NCBI RefSeq assembly: GCF_025566985.1
Contig: NZ_JAOQJD010000002.1
Location: 110,690 to 174,689, forward strand
Length of the DNA stretch: 64,000 nt
Source of the DNA: Aedoeadaptatus acetigenes
GTDB taxonomy: Bacteria > Bacillota > Clostridia > Tissierellales > Peptoniphilaceae
Direction of reading: 5' to 3'
The translations under genes were made by a program, and so were the position numbers. Position 1 is the first letter of the stretch. The number at the start of each line of letters is the position of its first letter. The notes below the pieces were generated by a model. It ran no database searches. It was not told where the DNA came from and worked only from the letters and a program-made list of their open reading frames with translations. Of this stretch, positions 1 to 8,414 are shown piece after piece.

Positions 1-36
1 ATTTATTGCACGAATGCCGAATATTAGGAAATAAAT

Positions 37-930
37 TTATTTCTTCGCCGGTATCTTCAGAAGTTTTTCCACGGGCAATTGGGCGATGAGAATGGCCGCA
101 AACAAGAGCGCACAACCCAAGGCTTCCCGCCCCGTCAAAGATTCGTTTAAGAACAAAAAGCCCCCTAAGAGGGAAAATACCGATTCCAAGCTTAGGATCA
201 AGCTGGCCGTTGTCGGGTCCGTGTGGCGTTGGCCCAAAATCTGCAGGGTAAAGCCCACGCCGCTTGAGAGAATCCCCAGGTACAAAATTGCCGGCAGGGC
301 CTTGGCGTATTCCCCGAAGAAGGACGCCCCGGTGGGCAGAACGAAGAAGAAGGAAAGGATCGCCGCCGTGAAAAACTGGATGCAGCTCATGGCCACGCCG
401 TCGACATCCTCGGCAAAGTAGTCGATGACGAGAATGTGCACGGCAAAGGCGATGGCGCAGAGAAAGATGAGGAAATCCCCGAGGCCCATGGAAAAGCCCG
501 CGCCCTTTTGTATGCTGATAAAATACAGGCCCACGGCGGCAATGGCCACGGCGAGCCAGGTCTTCTTGGAAATCGCGTGGCGAAGCAAAATCCCGCCCAT
601 GGGCACGAGGACGATGTAAAGGGCCGTAATAAAGCCGGTCTTGCCGGCGGTGGTGTATTGAAGGCCGTATTGTTGCAGTGCCATGGCCACGCTCAGACAG
701 ATGCCGCAGCAAATGCCCCCTTTAATCGTGGCCCCGAGATCCTTTCCCACGCCTCTCAGTTTCGGAACAAACAGGAGAATCACGAGGAGGAAAAGCCCCG
801 CCGCCAGGGAACGGTGCATGTTTAATACAAAGGGATGGATGTGGTTCATGCCGGTTACCTGAACCACCACGCCCATGCCCCAAATAATCGTGGTAAGGAC
901 TAAGAGGAAGATGGCTTGATTACGCTTCAT
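37..930 (-). CDS. DMT (EamA) family transporter
   Basis: This is a 297-residue, highly hydrophobic protein with about ten membrane helices arranged as two EamA repeats. It opens with a short basic N-terminus followed by a helix containing IIWGMGVVVQ, typical of drug/metabolite exporters. The second repeat holds the family-like ILSLESVFSLLGGFLFLNE stretch. Such proteins export amino acids, nucleosides or drugs, and the substrate cannot be read from the sequence. It overlaps the upstream thioesterase gene by 11 nt, so the two are probably co-transcribed and translationally coupled with the next gene, a second thioesterase. The family call is firm and the substrate is unknown. Confidence 0.9.
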   Translation of the reverse strand: MKRNQAIFLLVLTTIIWGMGVVVQVTGMNHIHPFVLNMHRSLAAGLFLLVILLFVPKLRGVGKDLGATIKGGICCGICLSVAMALQQYGLQYTTAGKTGFITALYIVLVPMGGILLRHAISKKTWLAVAIAAVGLYFISIQKGAGFSMGLGDFLIFLCAIAFAVHILVIDYFAEDVDGVAMSCIQFFTAAILSFFFVLPTGASFFGEYAKALPAILYLGILSSGVGFTLQILGQRHTDPTTASLILSLESVFSLLGGFLFLNESLTGREALGCALLFAAILIAQLPVEKLLKIPAKK

Positions 931-1336
931 CCTCTCCCCCCTTGTTCAGCACCACGCCGGTGGCGTGCATACTGAAAATCGCCTGGAAGCAGAGCTTGTC
1001 CTTTTGAAAGAAGTGCACTTCCACATTGTCGTTGACCTTGCCCCGCTTGTTGAAAAAGGCCTCAGCCACCACTTCCCCTTCGTAGAGAGGGGCGTGGTAG
1101 AAGCAGGAGGCGCTTTGGGTGACGACGACGCCTTCCCGGTCGCAGAGAATGGCGCTGATTACATCGGCCATGCCGAAGTGAATCATGCCCTGGCAGGTGC
1201 CGGCGGAGTTAATGGCCCCGGGCCACACTTTCCATGTGCAGGTCATGCCCCCGTCCCGACGCTCGACGACCTTCAGTTCGGAATCGTCCATGAGGCGATG
1301 GTCCACGCTGTCTTGTAGGTATTCGTAGCGATCCAT
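920..1336 (-). CDS. Hotdog-fold thioesterase-like protein (PaaI-like)
   Basis: This 138-aa protein has the size and pattern of a single-domain hotdog thioesterase. A central helix region (INSAGTCQGMIHFGMADVISAILC) is followed by strands with SASCFYHAPLYEGEVVAEA. Canonical PaaI enzymes have an HGG-type motif at the helix start. Here the equivalent segment reads TCQGMIHFG, so catalysis may differ. The neighbour at 1346-1756 is a paralogue with a more canonical motif, and the two genes are 9 nt apart. Acyl-CoA or aryl-CoA thioester hydrolysis is known for the family but is only inferred here. Confidence 0.75.
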   Translation of the reverse strand: MDRYEYLQDSVDHRLMDDSELKVVERRDGGMTCTWKVWPGAINSAGTCQGMIHFGMADVISAILCDREGVVVTQSASCFYHAPLYEGEVVAEAFFNKRGKVNDNVEVHFFQKDKLCFQAIFSMHATGVVLNKGGEDEA

Positions 1337-1345
1337 AGTTCCTCC

Positions 1346-1756
1346 TTACTCCATCTCGATTTGTTCCGCTTGCGGCATATAGGCCATGTCGAACATGCCC
1401 TTGGCACAGAGCTTGCCGTTTTGGGTCACTTCCGCTTCCATGACCGAGGTGTATTTACCTACTTTTTTAAAGTCGGCGCGAATGTAGGCGTCCCCTAAGA
1501 GAACGGAGCGGTAGTAGTAAAAGTTGACGCCTCGGGTGAGCAGGTGGTTGTTCCGCAGGCCCAGCGCCGCGCAAATGGCGTCGGTAACGGAATACACCGC
1601 CCCGCCGTGGGCGATGTCCGCGGGATTTAATACCGTCTCGTCCACATGCCAGCGGGCGTAAATCGTATCGTCCGTATGCTCCAAAATCGTGAGATCAAAG
1701 AGGCTCGTAAAGCGCTGAAAAATTTCCCGCACTCTCTCTTGTCTCCATTCTTCCAT
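1346..1756 (-). CDS. PaaI family thioesterase
   Basis: This is a 136-aa hotdog-fold protein. It contains the PaaI-type signature NPADIAHGGAVYSVTDAICAALG, in which the HGG loop and following helix form the CoA-thioester binding site, then the strand RGVNFYYYRSVLLGDAYIRA. Members hydrolyse acyl- or aryl-CoA thioesters in the cytoplasm. It is the first gene of a thioesterase-thioesterase-EamA run and follows dinB by 10 nt on the same strand, so it may belong to the dinB transcript. The exact substrate cannot be read from the sequence. Confidence 0.85.
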   Translation of the reverse strand: MEEWRQERVREIFQRFTSLFDLTILEHTDDTIYARWHVDETVLNPADIAHGGAVYSVTDAICAALGLRNNHLLTRGVNFYYYRSVLLGDAYIRADFKKVGKYTSVMEAEVTQNGKLCAKGMFDMAYMPQAEQIEME

Positions 1757-1766
1757 TCTGCACCTC

Positions 1767-2804
1767 CTATAAAAAACGCAGTTGCCTGCTGTAATTTTCT
1801 TCCAATGCGGACACGCTCAGGCCCAAGAGGCGAAGCTTCTCGCCGCCGTAAAGGGAATCGAAGAGGGCCTTGGCCTCCCTATACAATGCCTTTTCCCCTT
1901 CCACCGGCTCGGGGAAGGTCTTGGACTTGGTGTGGGTGTCGAAATCCCGCGTCTTGATCTTCACGGTCACCGTGTAGCCCACAATGCCCTTTTTCTCCAT
2001 GAGAAAGGCCGTTTGCCGCGCCGATTCCATAAGCCGCTCCTTAAAAAAAGCGCGGCTTCGGGTCTCGGGGAAGGTCTCTTCCGTGCCGATGGATTTTCGC
2101 TTCCTGCCGGGCTCCACGAGCCTTAAGTCCACGCCCCGCACCCGGTCGTAGAGCTCCGTGCCCATTTTGCCGAAGCTCTCCTTGAGAAAATCCCGCTCCA
2201 AAAGGAGCAGATCCGCCCCGGTGTGAATCCCGAGTTCACGGAGCCGCGCCGCCGTCTTCTTGCCGATGCCGTGGATCTTTGAAATGGGAAGATCCTTGAT
2301 GATTTCCCTCCCCCGCGCTTCGTCGATGACCGTAAAGCCCGCGGGCTTGTCCATGTCCGAGGCGATTTTTGCGAGAAATTTATTGTAGCTCAGCCCGCAG
2401 CTCATGGAAAGGCCGAAGCGCCGCGCCACTTCCCTCTGCATGGTCTTCGCCAGTGCGGCAGGATCCTTGGCGCCGGTAATATCCAAATAGGCCTCGTCGA
2501 TGGATACCTGCTCCATTTTGTAGCCGTAGTGCTCCAAATAGCCGAAGACCTTTCGGCTCACCTCGCCGTAGACGCCCTTTCTCGTCGGCACCACGATGAG
2601 ATTCGGGCACAGGCTTTTCGCCATAAACATGGGCATGGCCGAGTGCACGCCGTATTTTCTCGCCTCGTAGCTCGCCGTGGTCACGATGCCCGAGGGATTT
2701 CTCCCGCCCACGGCCAGGGGCTTGTTTTTCAGAGCGGGATTCAATAAAATCTCAACAGAGGCGAAAAACGCATCCATATCCACATGTAAAATGTCCATAT
2801 GCAT
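1767..2804 (-). CDS. dinB: DNA polymerase IV (Y-family)
   Basis: This translesion polymerase is error-prone and lacks proofreading. The start is taken at 2804 (MHMDILHVDMDAFFASVE, 345 aa). An upstream in-frame extension to 2924 would overlap the divergent HAD gene and is not conserved-looking. Visible motifs are the catalytic HVDMDAFFASVE near the N-terminus, the second acidic motif in the palm (VSIDEAYLDITGA), and SCGLSYNKFLAKIASDMDKPAG. A helix-hairpin-helix segment follows (ISKIHGIGKKTAARLRELGI), then the little-finger domain. The length is normal for the family. It is divergent from the HAD phosphatase at 2866. Confidence 0.95.
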   Translation of the reverse strand: MHMDILHVDMDAFFASVEILLNPALKNKPLAVGGRNPSGIVTTASYEARKYGVHSAMPMFMAKSLCPNLIVVPTRKGVYGEVSRKVFGYLEHYGYKMEQVSIDEAYLDITGAKDPAALAKTMQREVARRFGLSMSCGLSYNKFLAKIASDMDKPAGFTVIDEARGREIIKDLPISKIHGIGKKTAARLRELGIHTGADLLLLERDFLKESFGKMGTELYDRVRGVDLRLVEPGRKRKSIGTEETFPETRSRAFFKERLMESARQTAFLMEKKGIVGYTVTVKIKTRDFDTHTKSKTFPEPVEGEKALYREAKALFDSLYGGEKLRLLGLSVSALEENYSRQLRFL

Positions 2805-2865
2805 CACCAATCTACTATAACAAAAAACCGCCGCCGGCGGAAGTGCGGCGGGTAAAGGAGAATCC

Positions 2866-3513
2866 ATGAAACAAAAAATTGCCCTCTTCGATTTCGACCG
2901 CACGGTGATCTCGAAAGATTCCATTTTTATATTATACGACGTGACAGCGCGAAAAATCCCCGGCTTTCGGGCAAAACTTTACAAAGAGCTTGTCACGGGG
3001 AGCCTCCTTCGCTCCCCGAAGGCCGTGAAGAAAAATGTAAAGAACAGTTTTCTCTCCATGCTCAGCTACTACACGGATGATGAAATCAAGGCCTTCGTCT
3101 ACGAGGACGTCATGGCCTATGCCTTTAAAGAGGCCGTGGACGAAATCTACGCCCTGAAAGCGGCGGGCTACTACCTGCTTCTCGTCTCCGCCTCCGTGGA
3201 AGACTACCTGAAGTACGTGGCCGACGTGCTTCCCTTCGATCACATTATCGGCACGAAAACCGACGAGGATTTCGAAATGGTGGGGGACAACAACAAGCAC
3301 GCAAAAAAGGTGGACAATATCCTCGCCCATCTCACGGAAAAGAACATGGAAATCGACTACGAAAACAGCGTGGCCTACAGCGATTCCCTGGCCGCCGATC
3401 GCCCCATGATGGAGCTGGTAAAGACCCGCTACCTCATCAACAACAAAACCGACGCCGAGGGCTATTTGCATCTGAACTGGAAGGAAAAAGCCCAAGGCCC
3501 CTTCCGCGCCTGA
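2866..3513 (+). CDS. HAD-IB family phosphatase
   Basis: This 215-aa hydrolase is of the SerB-like HAD-IB subfamily. Motif I is FDFDRTVISKDS near the N-terminus, with the nucleophile Asp and the acid/base Asp. Motif II is LLVSASVEDYL, and motif IV is AYSDSLAADRPMM with the metal-binding acidic residues. An all-helical cap lies between motifs I and II. Related proteins dephosphorylate phosphoserine or phospho-sugars/lipids, and the substrate here is unknown. A ribosome-binding site GGAG lies about 8 nt upstream of the ATG. It is the first plus-strand gene of the window and diverges from dinB. Confidence 0.85.
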   Translation: MKQKIALFDFDRTVISKDSIFILYDVTARKIPGFRAKLYKELVTGSLLRSPKAVKKNVKNSFLSMLSYYTDDEIKAFVYEDVMAYAFKEAVDEIYALKAAGYYLLLVSASVEDYLKYVADVLPFDHIIGTKTDEDFEMVGDNNKHAKKVDNILAHLTEKNMEIDYENSVAYSDSLAADRPMMELVKTRYLINNKTDAEGYLHLNWKEKAQGPFRA

Positions 3514-3623
3514 TCCGATTAAATTTTTTCTTCACTGGGTATCTATTTTCTAAGGTATTTTACAAATTGATGAATGCACCTTTACGTGCGCGGAATAGAT
3601 CACAGATTAGGAAGGAATGAAGT

Positions 3624-4154
3624 ATGAGTCAAATCATTTTTTACGGCGTCGAAGGGGAGGCGCGGCGGGCCCATTTACTGGAGGCCGCTGCGGCACAGGC
3701 CATCGACCTGCGGGAAGTCGAAAAAGAAGAAGTGGGCGAGCTTTTAGGCTATTTTGCGGGCCTTGAAGGCTACGAAAAGACCGGGGATAAGGCAGAAGCC
3801 CCGGATGAGGAGCTCGTGGTTTTCGTGGACCTGCACTCCCACGATCTACAGGAGATTCTCCTCGCCCTCAGGGAAATGGGCGAGATCTTCCCCCACAAGG
3901 CGGCCATGACCGAAACCAACAAAGACTGGTCCTTCGCCCGGCTCATTAACCACATTCGCCGGGAAAATGCCGTCATTCAGGCTTGGTCGCAAATGATGGC
4001 CGTGGCCAAGGAGGTCATCGAAGCCCAGGAATCCGAGCCCACTCAAGCGCGGGACGAGGCCCTCACCTTTGCCAAAAACCTTCGCCTAAAGGGCGAAGAC
4101 ATCGAAGAAAGCGACGTAAGAGAAGCCATTCGCCGCTTAAAAGAAAGTCTATAA
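3624..4154 (+). CDS. DUF3783 domain-containing protein
   Basis: This 176-aa cytoplasmic protein matches the DUF3783 pattern of anaerobic Firmicutes. It has an N-terminal alpha/beta part, a conserved PHKAAMTETNKDWSFARLINHIRREN block, and a helical C-terminus. No catalytic motif is recognised and the function is unknown. AGGAAGGAATGAAGT precedes the ATG. A strong hairpin terminator follows the stop and separates it from the convergent surface-polymer operon. The 110-nt gap upstream (3514-3623) presumably holds its promoter, but no clear boxes were picked. Confidence 0.75.
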   Translation: MSQIIFYGVEGEARRAHLLEAAAAQAIDLREVEKEEVGELLGYFAGLEGYEKTGDKAEAPDEELVVFVDLHSHDLQEILLALREMGEIFPHKAAMTETNKDWSFARLINHIRRENAVIQAWSQMMAVAKEVIEAQESEPTQARDEALTFAKNLRLKGEDIEESDVREAIRRLKESL

Positions 4155-4160
4155 AAGAAA

Positions 4161-4197
4161 AACGAGTCCCACGCAGCGATGCAGGGGCTCGTTTTTT
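4161..4197. terminator. Bidirectional intrinsic terminator
   Basis: The stem AACGAGTCCC (4161-4170) pairs with GGGGCTCGTT (4184-4193) with one internal mismatch. A T-run follows on the plus strand, and an A-run precedes it that becomes a T-run on the minus strand. It lies between the convergent DUF3783 gene and the SGNH-deacetylase gene. Confidence 0.85.
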
Positions 4198-4207
4198 ATG
4201 CTTCTTT

Positions 4208-5983
4208 TTACGGATTGAGGGAGTGAAGATCCAAGCTGTCGGAAACATTCACCCGCTTTAATCGGCGCAGAGTCTCGGGCAGATACTTCACCGTGTAATT
4301 CTTCCCTTCCTCCGAGGTGACGCTCACCTTGTAGCCCGCCTCCGTAAGGAGCACTTCCGTCAAATCGTCGTGAATGCCCTGGGGATAGGCGAAGGCGTAG
4401 GGCGCGTGGTCGTTGAATTTCTCGTACACCGCCTTAAACCGTGCGTCGTCGGCCTTAAAAGCCGCCATAAAGTGTTCTTCATCTTCCCCTTTGAGCCTGC
4501 CCATGTTTTCCCTGAAGGTGCTGCCCTCCACCTTTTGTGTTTGGTGGAAGAAGTAGCTGTGGGAGCCGTACTCGAAGATATCGGCGCAAGCAAGGGCCTC
4601 TTCGGGAGAAAAGTGGCGCTTCATGGGTTTGTCCGTGCCGGGATAAGTGTCCATGCCCATGGTCTTTCCGATGGGAAAGATCGTGGCCACTTGATTGTAT
4701 TTTTTAAGCAATGGATAGGCCAGCTTTAAATTGGAATCGTAGCCGTCGTCGAAGGTAATGAGGGCGAATTTTTCCGGCAGATCCCCTTTTCCCTCGACGA
4801 AATTCATCAGGTCCTTAAAGTGGACGGTTTGAATCCCCTCGTCCTTGAGGTACTGCAAAAATTCCTCGAATCGCGCCGGAGAAATGGTGTAGAGGCCGTC
4901 GCCCTCATCCGCCAGGTGGTGGAAGGCGAAGATGTAGTAGCTGCGCTCCAAAACCTCGGGGGCCTGGGCTGCGGCTTTCTCCACGCGACCTTTCGCAATA
5001 AACTTCCCGTAATTTCCCTCGCCCTTGTAAATTTTATCCAGCATCATGGCGCCCATGGCGTTTCTGAAGTGGGATGGATCGTAGAAAAACCGGGGATCCT
5101 TCTCCAGAGGCGTGTTCGTGAAATCCCAAAAATCCACAGTCTCGGCAAGCTTTTTGTAGTAGGCATCCACTTCTTCTTTGTCGTAGCGGGCATTTTGCCC
5201 GGCATACATAGGCGTCAATAGAAAGGTAATGGGAATGTGGTTTTCGTCGCACATGGCCTTGATCCTTCCGATGGCGGCGATGGCCTCGTCTTGCGAAGAC
5301 AGGGGGATTTTTTCCGCGGGAATGTCGAAATGCTGATTCTTCATGTACTCTTCCGAAGATCCCATGTATTCCACGTCCCGCACCCGCTTGTCGTAGCTTC
5401 CGTCTTCGTGAAAGACGTCGAAATTTTTCGGAATGTAGCTGTCCTCTTTTTTTGCCGCGATTTTGTCCGCGCCGTAGCGGGGATTGGCGAAGAGGTAGTT
5501 TTTGTAAAAGGTGAATTTATTTTCCCCGCTCACATCCGGATGAAGGAGGTAATTTAAGTCCCGATTGTTTTCGTGGTACTTCGTGGCCGAGGGAATGGCC
5601 AGAGGCATAATAATGGACTCCACGGGATAATTCTTCACCAAAAAGGCCACGGTCTTTTCCGTGTCGTAAAGGTCCGCGCCGTAGTGAAAGACATTGTAGT
5701 AGTCCTTTCCCGTGTAGGCCTTGAGCTTGTCCAAGGGAATGGAGCTGGCCCCGGATGCGCCGACGATGAAATTTTTATACTGTTTTTCTTTTTGGTGGGT
5801 CTTTAAGTAGGTGATCTTCGCCGTGCGGGGATTTTGCGTGTAATCGTAGCCGTACCAACGAAACAGAGGGTCGCCGAAGACATTAAAGGGATCGGTAAGC
5901 CCATTGAAGGCGGCGATGGCAATAAAAATCCCCAGGGCGATGAGTAAAAACAGCCGATTAAATTGTTTCGTCTTCTTTTCCAT
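4208..5983 (-). CDS. SGNH-hydrolase-like / PgaB-type polysaccharide deacetylase fusion
   Basis: This 591-aa extracytoplasmic protein has one N-terminal membrane anchor (residues 10-26). The first half is SGNH/DltD-AlgJ-like: a nucleophile block GASGASS near residues 75-81 and a C-terminal DPSHF near residue 305, matching the DxxH of block V. The second half (about 345-591) is a CE4/NodB deacetylase. It has TFDDGY as the metal-binding first motif, GSHSYFFH as a PgaB/IcaB-style histidine motif, and AYPQG near the end. It is the last gene of a dlt-like operon, starting 7 nt after the MBOAT gene, where DltD would normally stand. Inference: it transfers or trims acyl groups and deacetylates a cell-surface polymer. 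The two-domain fusion is unusual. Confidence 0.75.
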   Translation of the reverse strand: MEKKTKQFNRLFLLIALGIFIAIAAFNGLTDPFNVFGDPLFRWYGYDYTQNPRTAKITYLKTHQKEKQYKNFIVGASGASSIPLDKLKAYTGKDYYNVFHYGADLYDTEKTVAFLVKNYPVESIIMPLAIPSATKYHENNRDLNYLLHPDVSGENKFTFYKNYLFANPRYGADKIAAKKEDSYIPKNFDVFHEDGSYDKRVRDVEYMGSSEEYMKNQHFDIPAEKIPLSSQDEAIAAIGRIKAMCDENHIPITFLLTPMYAGQNARYDKEEVDAYYKKLAETVDFWDFTNTPLEKDPRFFYDPSHFRNAMGAMMLDKIYKGEGNYGKFIAKGRVEKAAAQAPEVLERSYYIFAFHHLADEGDGLYTISPARFEEFLQYLKDEGIQTVHFKDLMNFVEGKGDLPEKFALITFDDGYDSNLKLAYPLLKKYNQVATIFPIGKTMGMDTYPGTDKPMKRHFSPEEALACADIFEYGSHSYFFHQTQKVEGSTFRENMGRLKGEDEEHFMAAFKADDARFKAVYEKFNDHAPYAFAYPQGIHDDLTEVLLTEAGYKVSVTSEEGKNYTVKYLPETLRRLKRVNVSDSLDLHSLNP

Positions 5984-5990
5984 AGTTCAC

Positions 5991-7421
5991 CTAGTAGTTT
6001 CTGTAAATAAATTCCACGGACCGGTAGCCTTGGGCGTAGACGCCGAAGTAGAGAATCACCGCCATGGCGCCGAAGATAAGGGCCGCCTTTACCGGCATCT
6101 TGGCGGAAAGGATCCGCTCCGTCACATCCACGCCGCGCTCTTGAATCGACGAGATCACGGCCACGACGAGAAAGGCCAAGCCGATGACGGCAAAATCCTT
6201 CGGCTCCACGCCGAAGTCCCCGTGGCGGAAGCTGAAGTCCCGAAGGGTTTTTTTCAGCATGAAAATCGCCTGGGAAAAACTTCCGGAGCGGGTAAAGTAG
6301 CGGCCGATAAAGACCAAAAAGGAGGTGCGGATCACCTGAAAGGCCCGGTAGGGCGCCTTTTGATCGTCGATGGAGAGGGCTTTTTTCACCGCGTTAAATC
6401 GCCGCTCGAAGAGAAGGGACAGAGAGATCAAAGTCCCGTTGTAGAGGCCGAAGGCGATGAAATTAAAGCCGCCGCCGTGCCAAATGCCGATGAGCAAGTA
6501 GACGATGTAGGTGGAGATGGTTAAGGTAAGCACCTTGCCGCCGTGGCGTCCCAAAATCCGGCGGGATTTTTTGTTAATGGTACCGAAGGTCTTCGTCAGG
6601 GACAGGGGAAAGAACACGTAGTCCCGCATCCACGCCCCGAGGGTAATGTGCCAACGGCGCCAAAAGTCCGTAAGGGACGTGGCGAAAAAGGGCCGCTTAA
6701 AGTTTTCCGAAAGCTCCACGCCGAAGAGATAGGCCACGCCTCTTGCGATGTCGATGCCGCCGCTGAAGTCGCAGTAAATCTGAATGGAATAGAAAATAAT
6801 GGCGATAAACACGAAGCCGCCGCCGAAATCGTCGGGATGATCGAAAATCCCCGACACCACGAGGGCGGCGCGATTGGCGATGAGGAGCTTTTTAAAATAG
6901 CCGTAGAGCATGAGAAGAAGGCCCCGGCTAAAGGAGAGGCTATCCGCTTCCGCCCGGTAAAGGTCCTCGGAAATGGCGTCGTAACGGGAGATGGGCCCCT
7001 GCACGATTTGCGGAAAAAAGGACAGATACAGGGCGTATTTTAAGAGATTGTCCGCCGGCGGGTATTTCTTCCGGTACAGGTCGATAATGTAGGATGTGGC
7101 CTGAAAGGTGTAGAAAGAAATCCCCAGGGGAATGGCGATCTTAAAGGCGGAAAGATCCGTAAATTTCACCAAGGACAAAAGGCCGAAATTCACGGCCAGG
7201 GTGGCGAATAAAAGAGCCTTGTTCTTGGTTTTGTAGAGGATTTTTCCCGCGAAGTAGGTGGTGAAAATGGCCGTAAACAGATAAAAAAACGCCCTGATGT
7301 CGTAGAGCGCGTAGTACAGAAGGGAAGCGGCCAGTAAGACTTGCCACTTGCAACCGACGACGCGATAGATGACGACGAAGAGGGCGACAAATAAGAGAAA
7401 GGAAAGTTCGGTAAAGGCCAT
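5991..7421 (-). CDS. MBOAT family O-acyltransferase (DltB-like)
   Basis: This 476-aa polytopic membrane protein is of the membrane-bound O-acyltransferase family. It contains the conserved block LTDFWRRWHITLGAWMRDYVFFPL and the catalytic histidine motif YLLIGIWHGGGFNFIAFGLYNG. Family members move acyl groups across the membrane from a carrier to a polymer, as DltB does with D-alanine and AlgI with acetyl. The gene starts at the last base of the carrier-protein gene, implying coupled translation, and it sits between the carrier protein and the SGNH/deacetylase fusion. A general AlgI-type acetylation role is possible, but the carrier plus adenylation enzyme favours a Dlt-type mechanism. Confidence 0.88.
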   Translation of the reverse strand: MAFTELSFLLFVALFVVIYRVVGCKWQVLLAASLLYYALYDIRAFFYLFTAIFTTYFAGKILYKTKNKALLFATLAVNFGLLSLVKFTDLSAFKIAIPLGISFYTFQATSYIIDLYRKKYPPADNLLKYALYLSFFPQIVQGPISRYDAISEDLYRAEADSLSFSRGLLLMLYGYFKKLLIANRAALVVSGIFDHPDDFGGGFVFIAIIFYSIQIYCDFSGGIDIARGVAYLFGVELSENFKRPFFATSLTDFWRRWHITLGAWMRDYVFFPLSLTKTFGTINKKSRRILGRHGGKVLTLTISTYIVYLLIGIWHGGGFNFIAFGLYNGTLISLSLLFERRFNAVKKALSIDDQKAPYRAFQVIRTSFLVFIGRYFTRSGSFSQAIFMLKKTLRDFSFRHGDFGVEPKDFAVIGLAFLVVAVISSIQERGVDVTERILSAKMPVKAALIFGAMAVILYFGVYAQGYRSVEFIYRNY

Positions 7422-7639
7422 TATAATTTGTCGATAAACTCGGCGATGGTATTGACAGACTCAAAATTTTCCGGCAAGAGTTCCGACACGTCGATGGTAA
7501 TGTCGAAGGCATCTTGCAGCTCCAACACCAGGCTCACCATGTCGAAGGAATCCAAAATACCTTCTTCGATTAAATCTGTATCTTCTTTCACCACTTCGCC
7601 GGTGATGCTTTCGATGATTTCAATGATTGATTCTTTCAT
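7421..7639 (-). CDS. Acyl/D-alanyl carrier protein (DltC-like)
   Basis: This 72-aa acidic carrier protein has the phosphopantetheine attachment motif EEGILDSFDMVSLV (the Ser of DSF), typical of DltC rather than fatty-acid ACP, whose motif is DSL. It lies between the GNAT and MBOAT genes. A strong GGAGGAGC ribosome-binding site precedes the ATG. It is expected to receive an activated residue from the adenylation enzyme encoded at 8395-9873 and hand it to the MBOAT protein. Confidence 0.88.
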   Translation of the reverse strand: MKESIIEIIESITGEVVKEDTDLIEEGILDSFDMVSLVLELQDAFDITIDVSELLPENFESVNTIAEFIDKL

Positions 7640-7682
7640 AGCTCCTCCTTCGATTCTTTCCCATTATACAATTAGCCGCCGG

Positions 7683-8414
7683 TTATTTCAATTCCGGTGC
7701 GTAGACCATGACCGCCGAATGAAAGCCGTCTTTTCGAAAGCCCGCCTTCTCGTACAAAGCCGCGGCTCCGCCCTCGGCGTCGGTCCACACGGTGGCCCGC
7801 TTTTTTTCGATGCAGGCGGCCACGTAGTGCTTCACCAGCTCCAGGGCCAGGCCCCTGCCGCGGCGAGAAGGCTCCACATACAAATGCTCGATGGTCTGTT
7901 CCGTCGGGCTTATGGAATACTGCAAAAAGCCCGCTCCGGGAATGCCGATCACGCGTCCTTCTCTTATGTCCCTCTCGATTTCATCCGTGGATTGATGATT
8001 CCCCGAAACGGGATCGAAGGCGGCGATGCCCCGGGCCACAAAGTCCCCGTCGTCCAAAGTCACGACGCGAGGGGAAATTTCCCCCAATCCTTCCTTCAGA
8101 CGAAGGCGCAGGCGCATTTTATAAAGGCGAAAGCCCACGGCCTCGGCGGCTGATATGTCCGGCCGGCGACCGACGATTTCTGTGACCAACGCCTCGTTCA
8201 AATCCAAGGGCTTCTGCTCCTTTAAGTAATAGGTCACGTGCCATCGGTCGTTTTTCTTCGTGCCGATGTAGAGATCCCCGTCGTCAAAATAGCGCAGATC
8301 CTCGAGCTCCTCTACATAGCGGCGGCGGTTCATGTAGTCGTTGTTCACGCTCCCCTTGTAAGCAGCCAGGCGCGTGTCCAAGTCCCTTTCGTCTTTAAAG
8401 GGCACCATGTTCAT
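7683..8414 (-). CDS. GNAT family N-acetyltransferase
   Basis: This 243-aa protein has a C-terminal GNAT domain. The acetyl-CoA binding region reads LYVEPSRRGRGLALELVKHYV, followed by TVWTDAEGGAAALYEKAGFRKDG, a typical motif B. The N-terminal ~120 residues are not recognised. The start overlaps the end of the adenylation gene by 20 nt, and the carrier-protein gene follows 43 nt later. It is therefore embedded inside a dlt-like operon where classical dlt operons have no acyltransferase of this type. It may modify the amino-acyl substrate, but that is inference. Confidence 0.82.
   Translation of the reverse strand: MNMVPFKDERDLDTRLAAYKGSVNNDYMNRRRYVEELEDLRYFDDGDLYIGTKKNDRWHVTYYLKEQKPLDLNEALVTEIVGRRPDISAAEAVGFRLYKMRLRLRLKEGLGEISPRVVTLDDGDFVARGIAAFDPVSGNHQSTDEIERDIREGRVIGIPGAGFLQYSISPTEQTIEHLYVEPSRRGRGLALELVKHYVAACIEKKRATVWTDAEGGAAALYEKAGFRKDGFHSAVMVYAPELK

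Noticed and set aside
2805..2924. 40-residue N-terminal extension of DNA polymerase IV
   Set aside because: It overlaps the divergent HAD gene, is not family-like, and the conserved start MHMDILHVDMDAFF lies at 2804.
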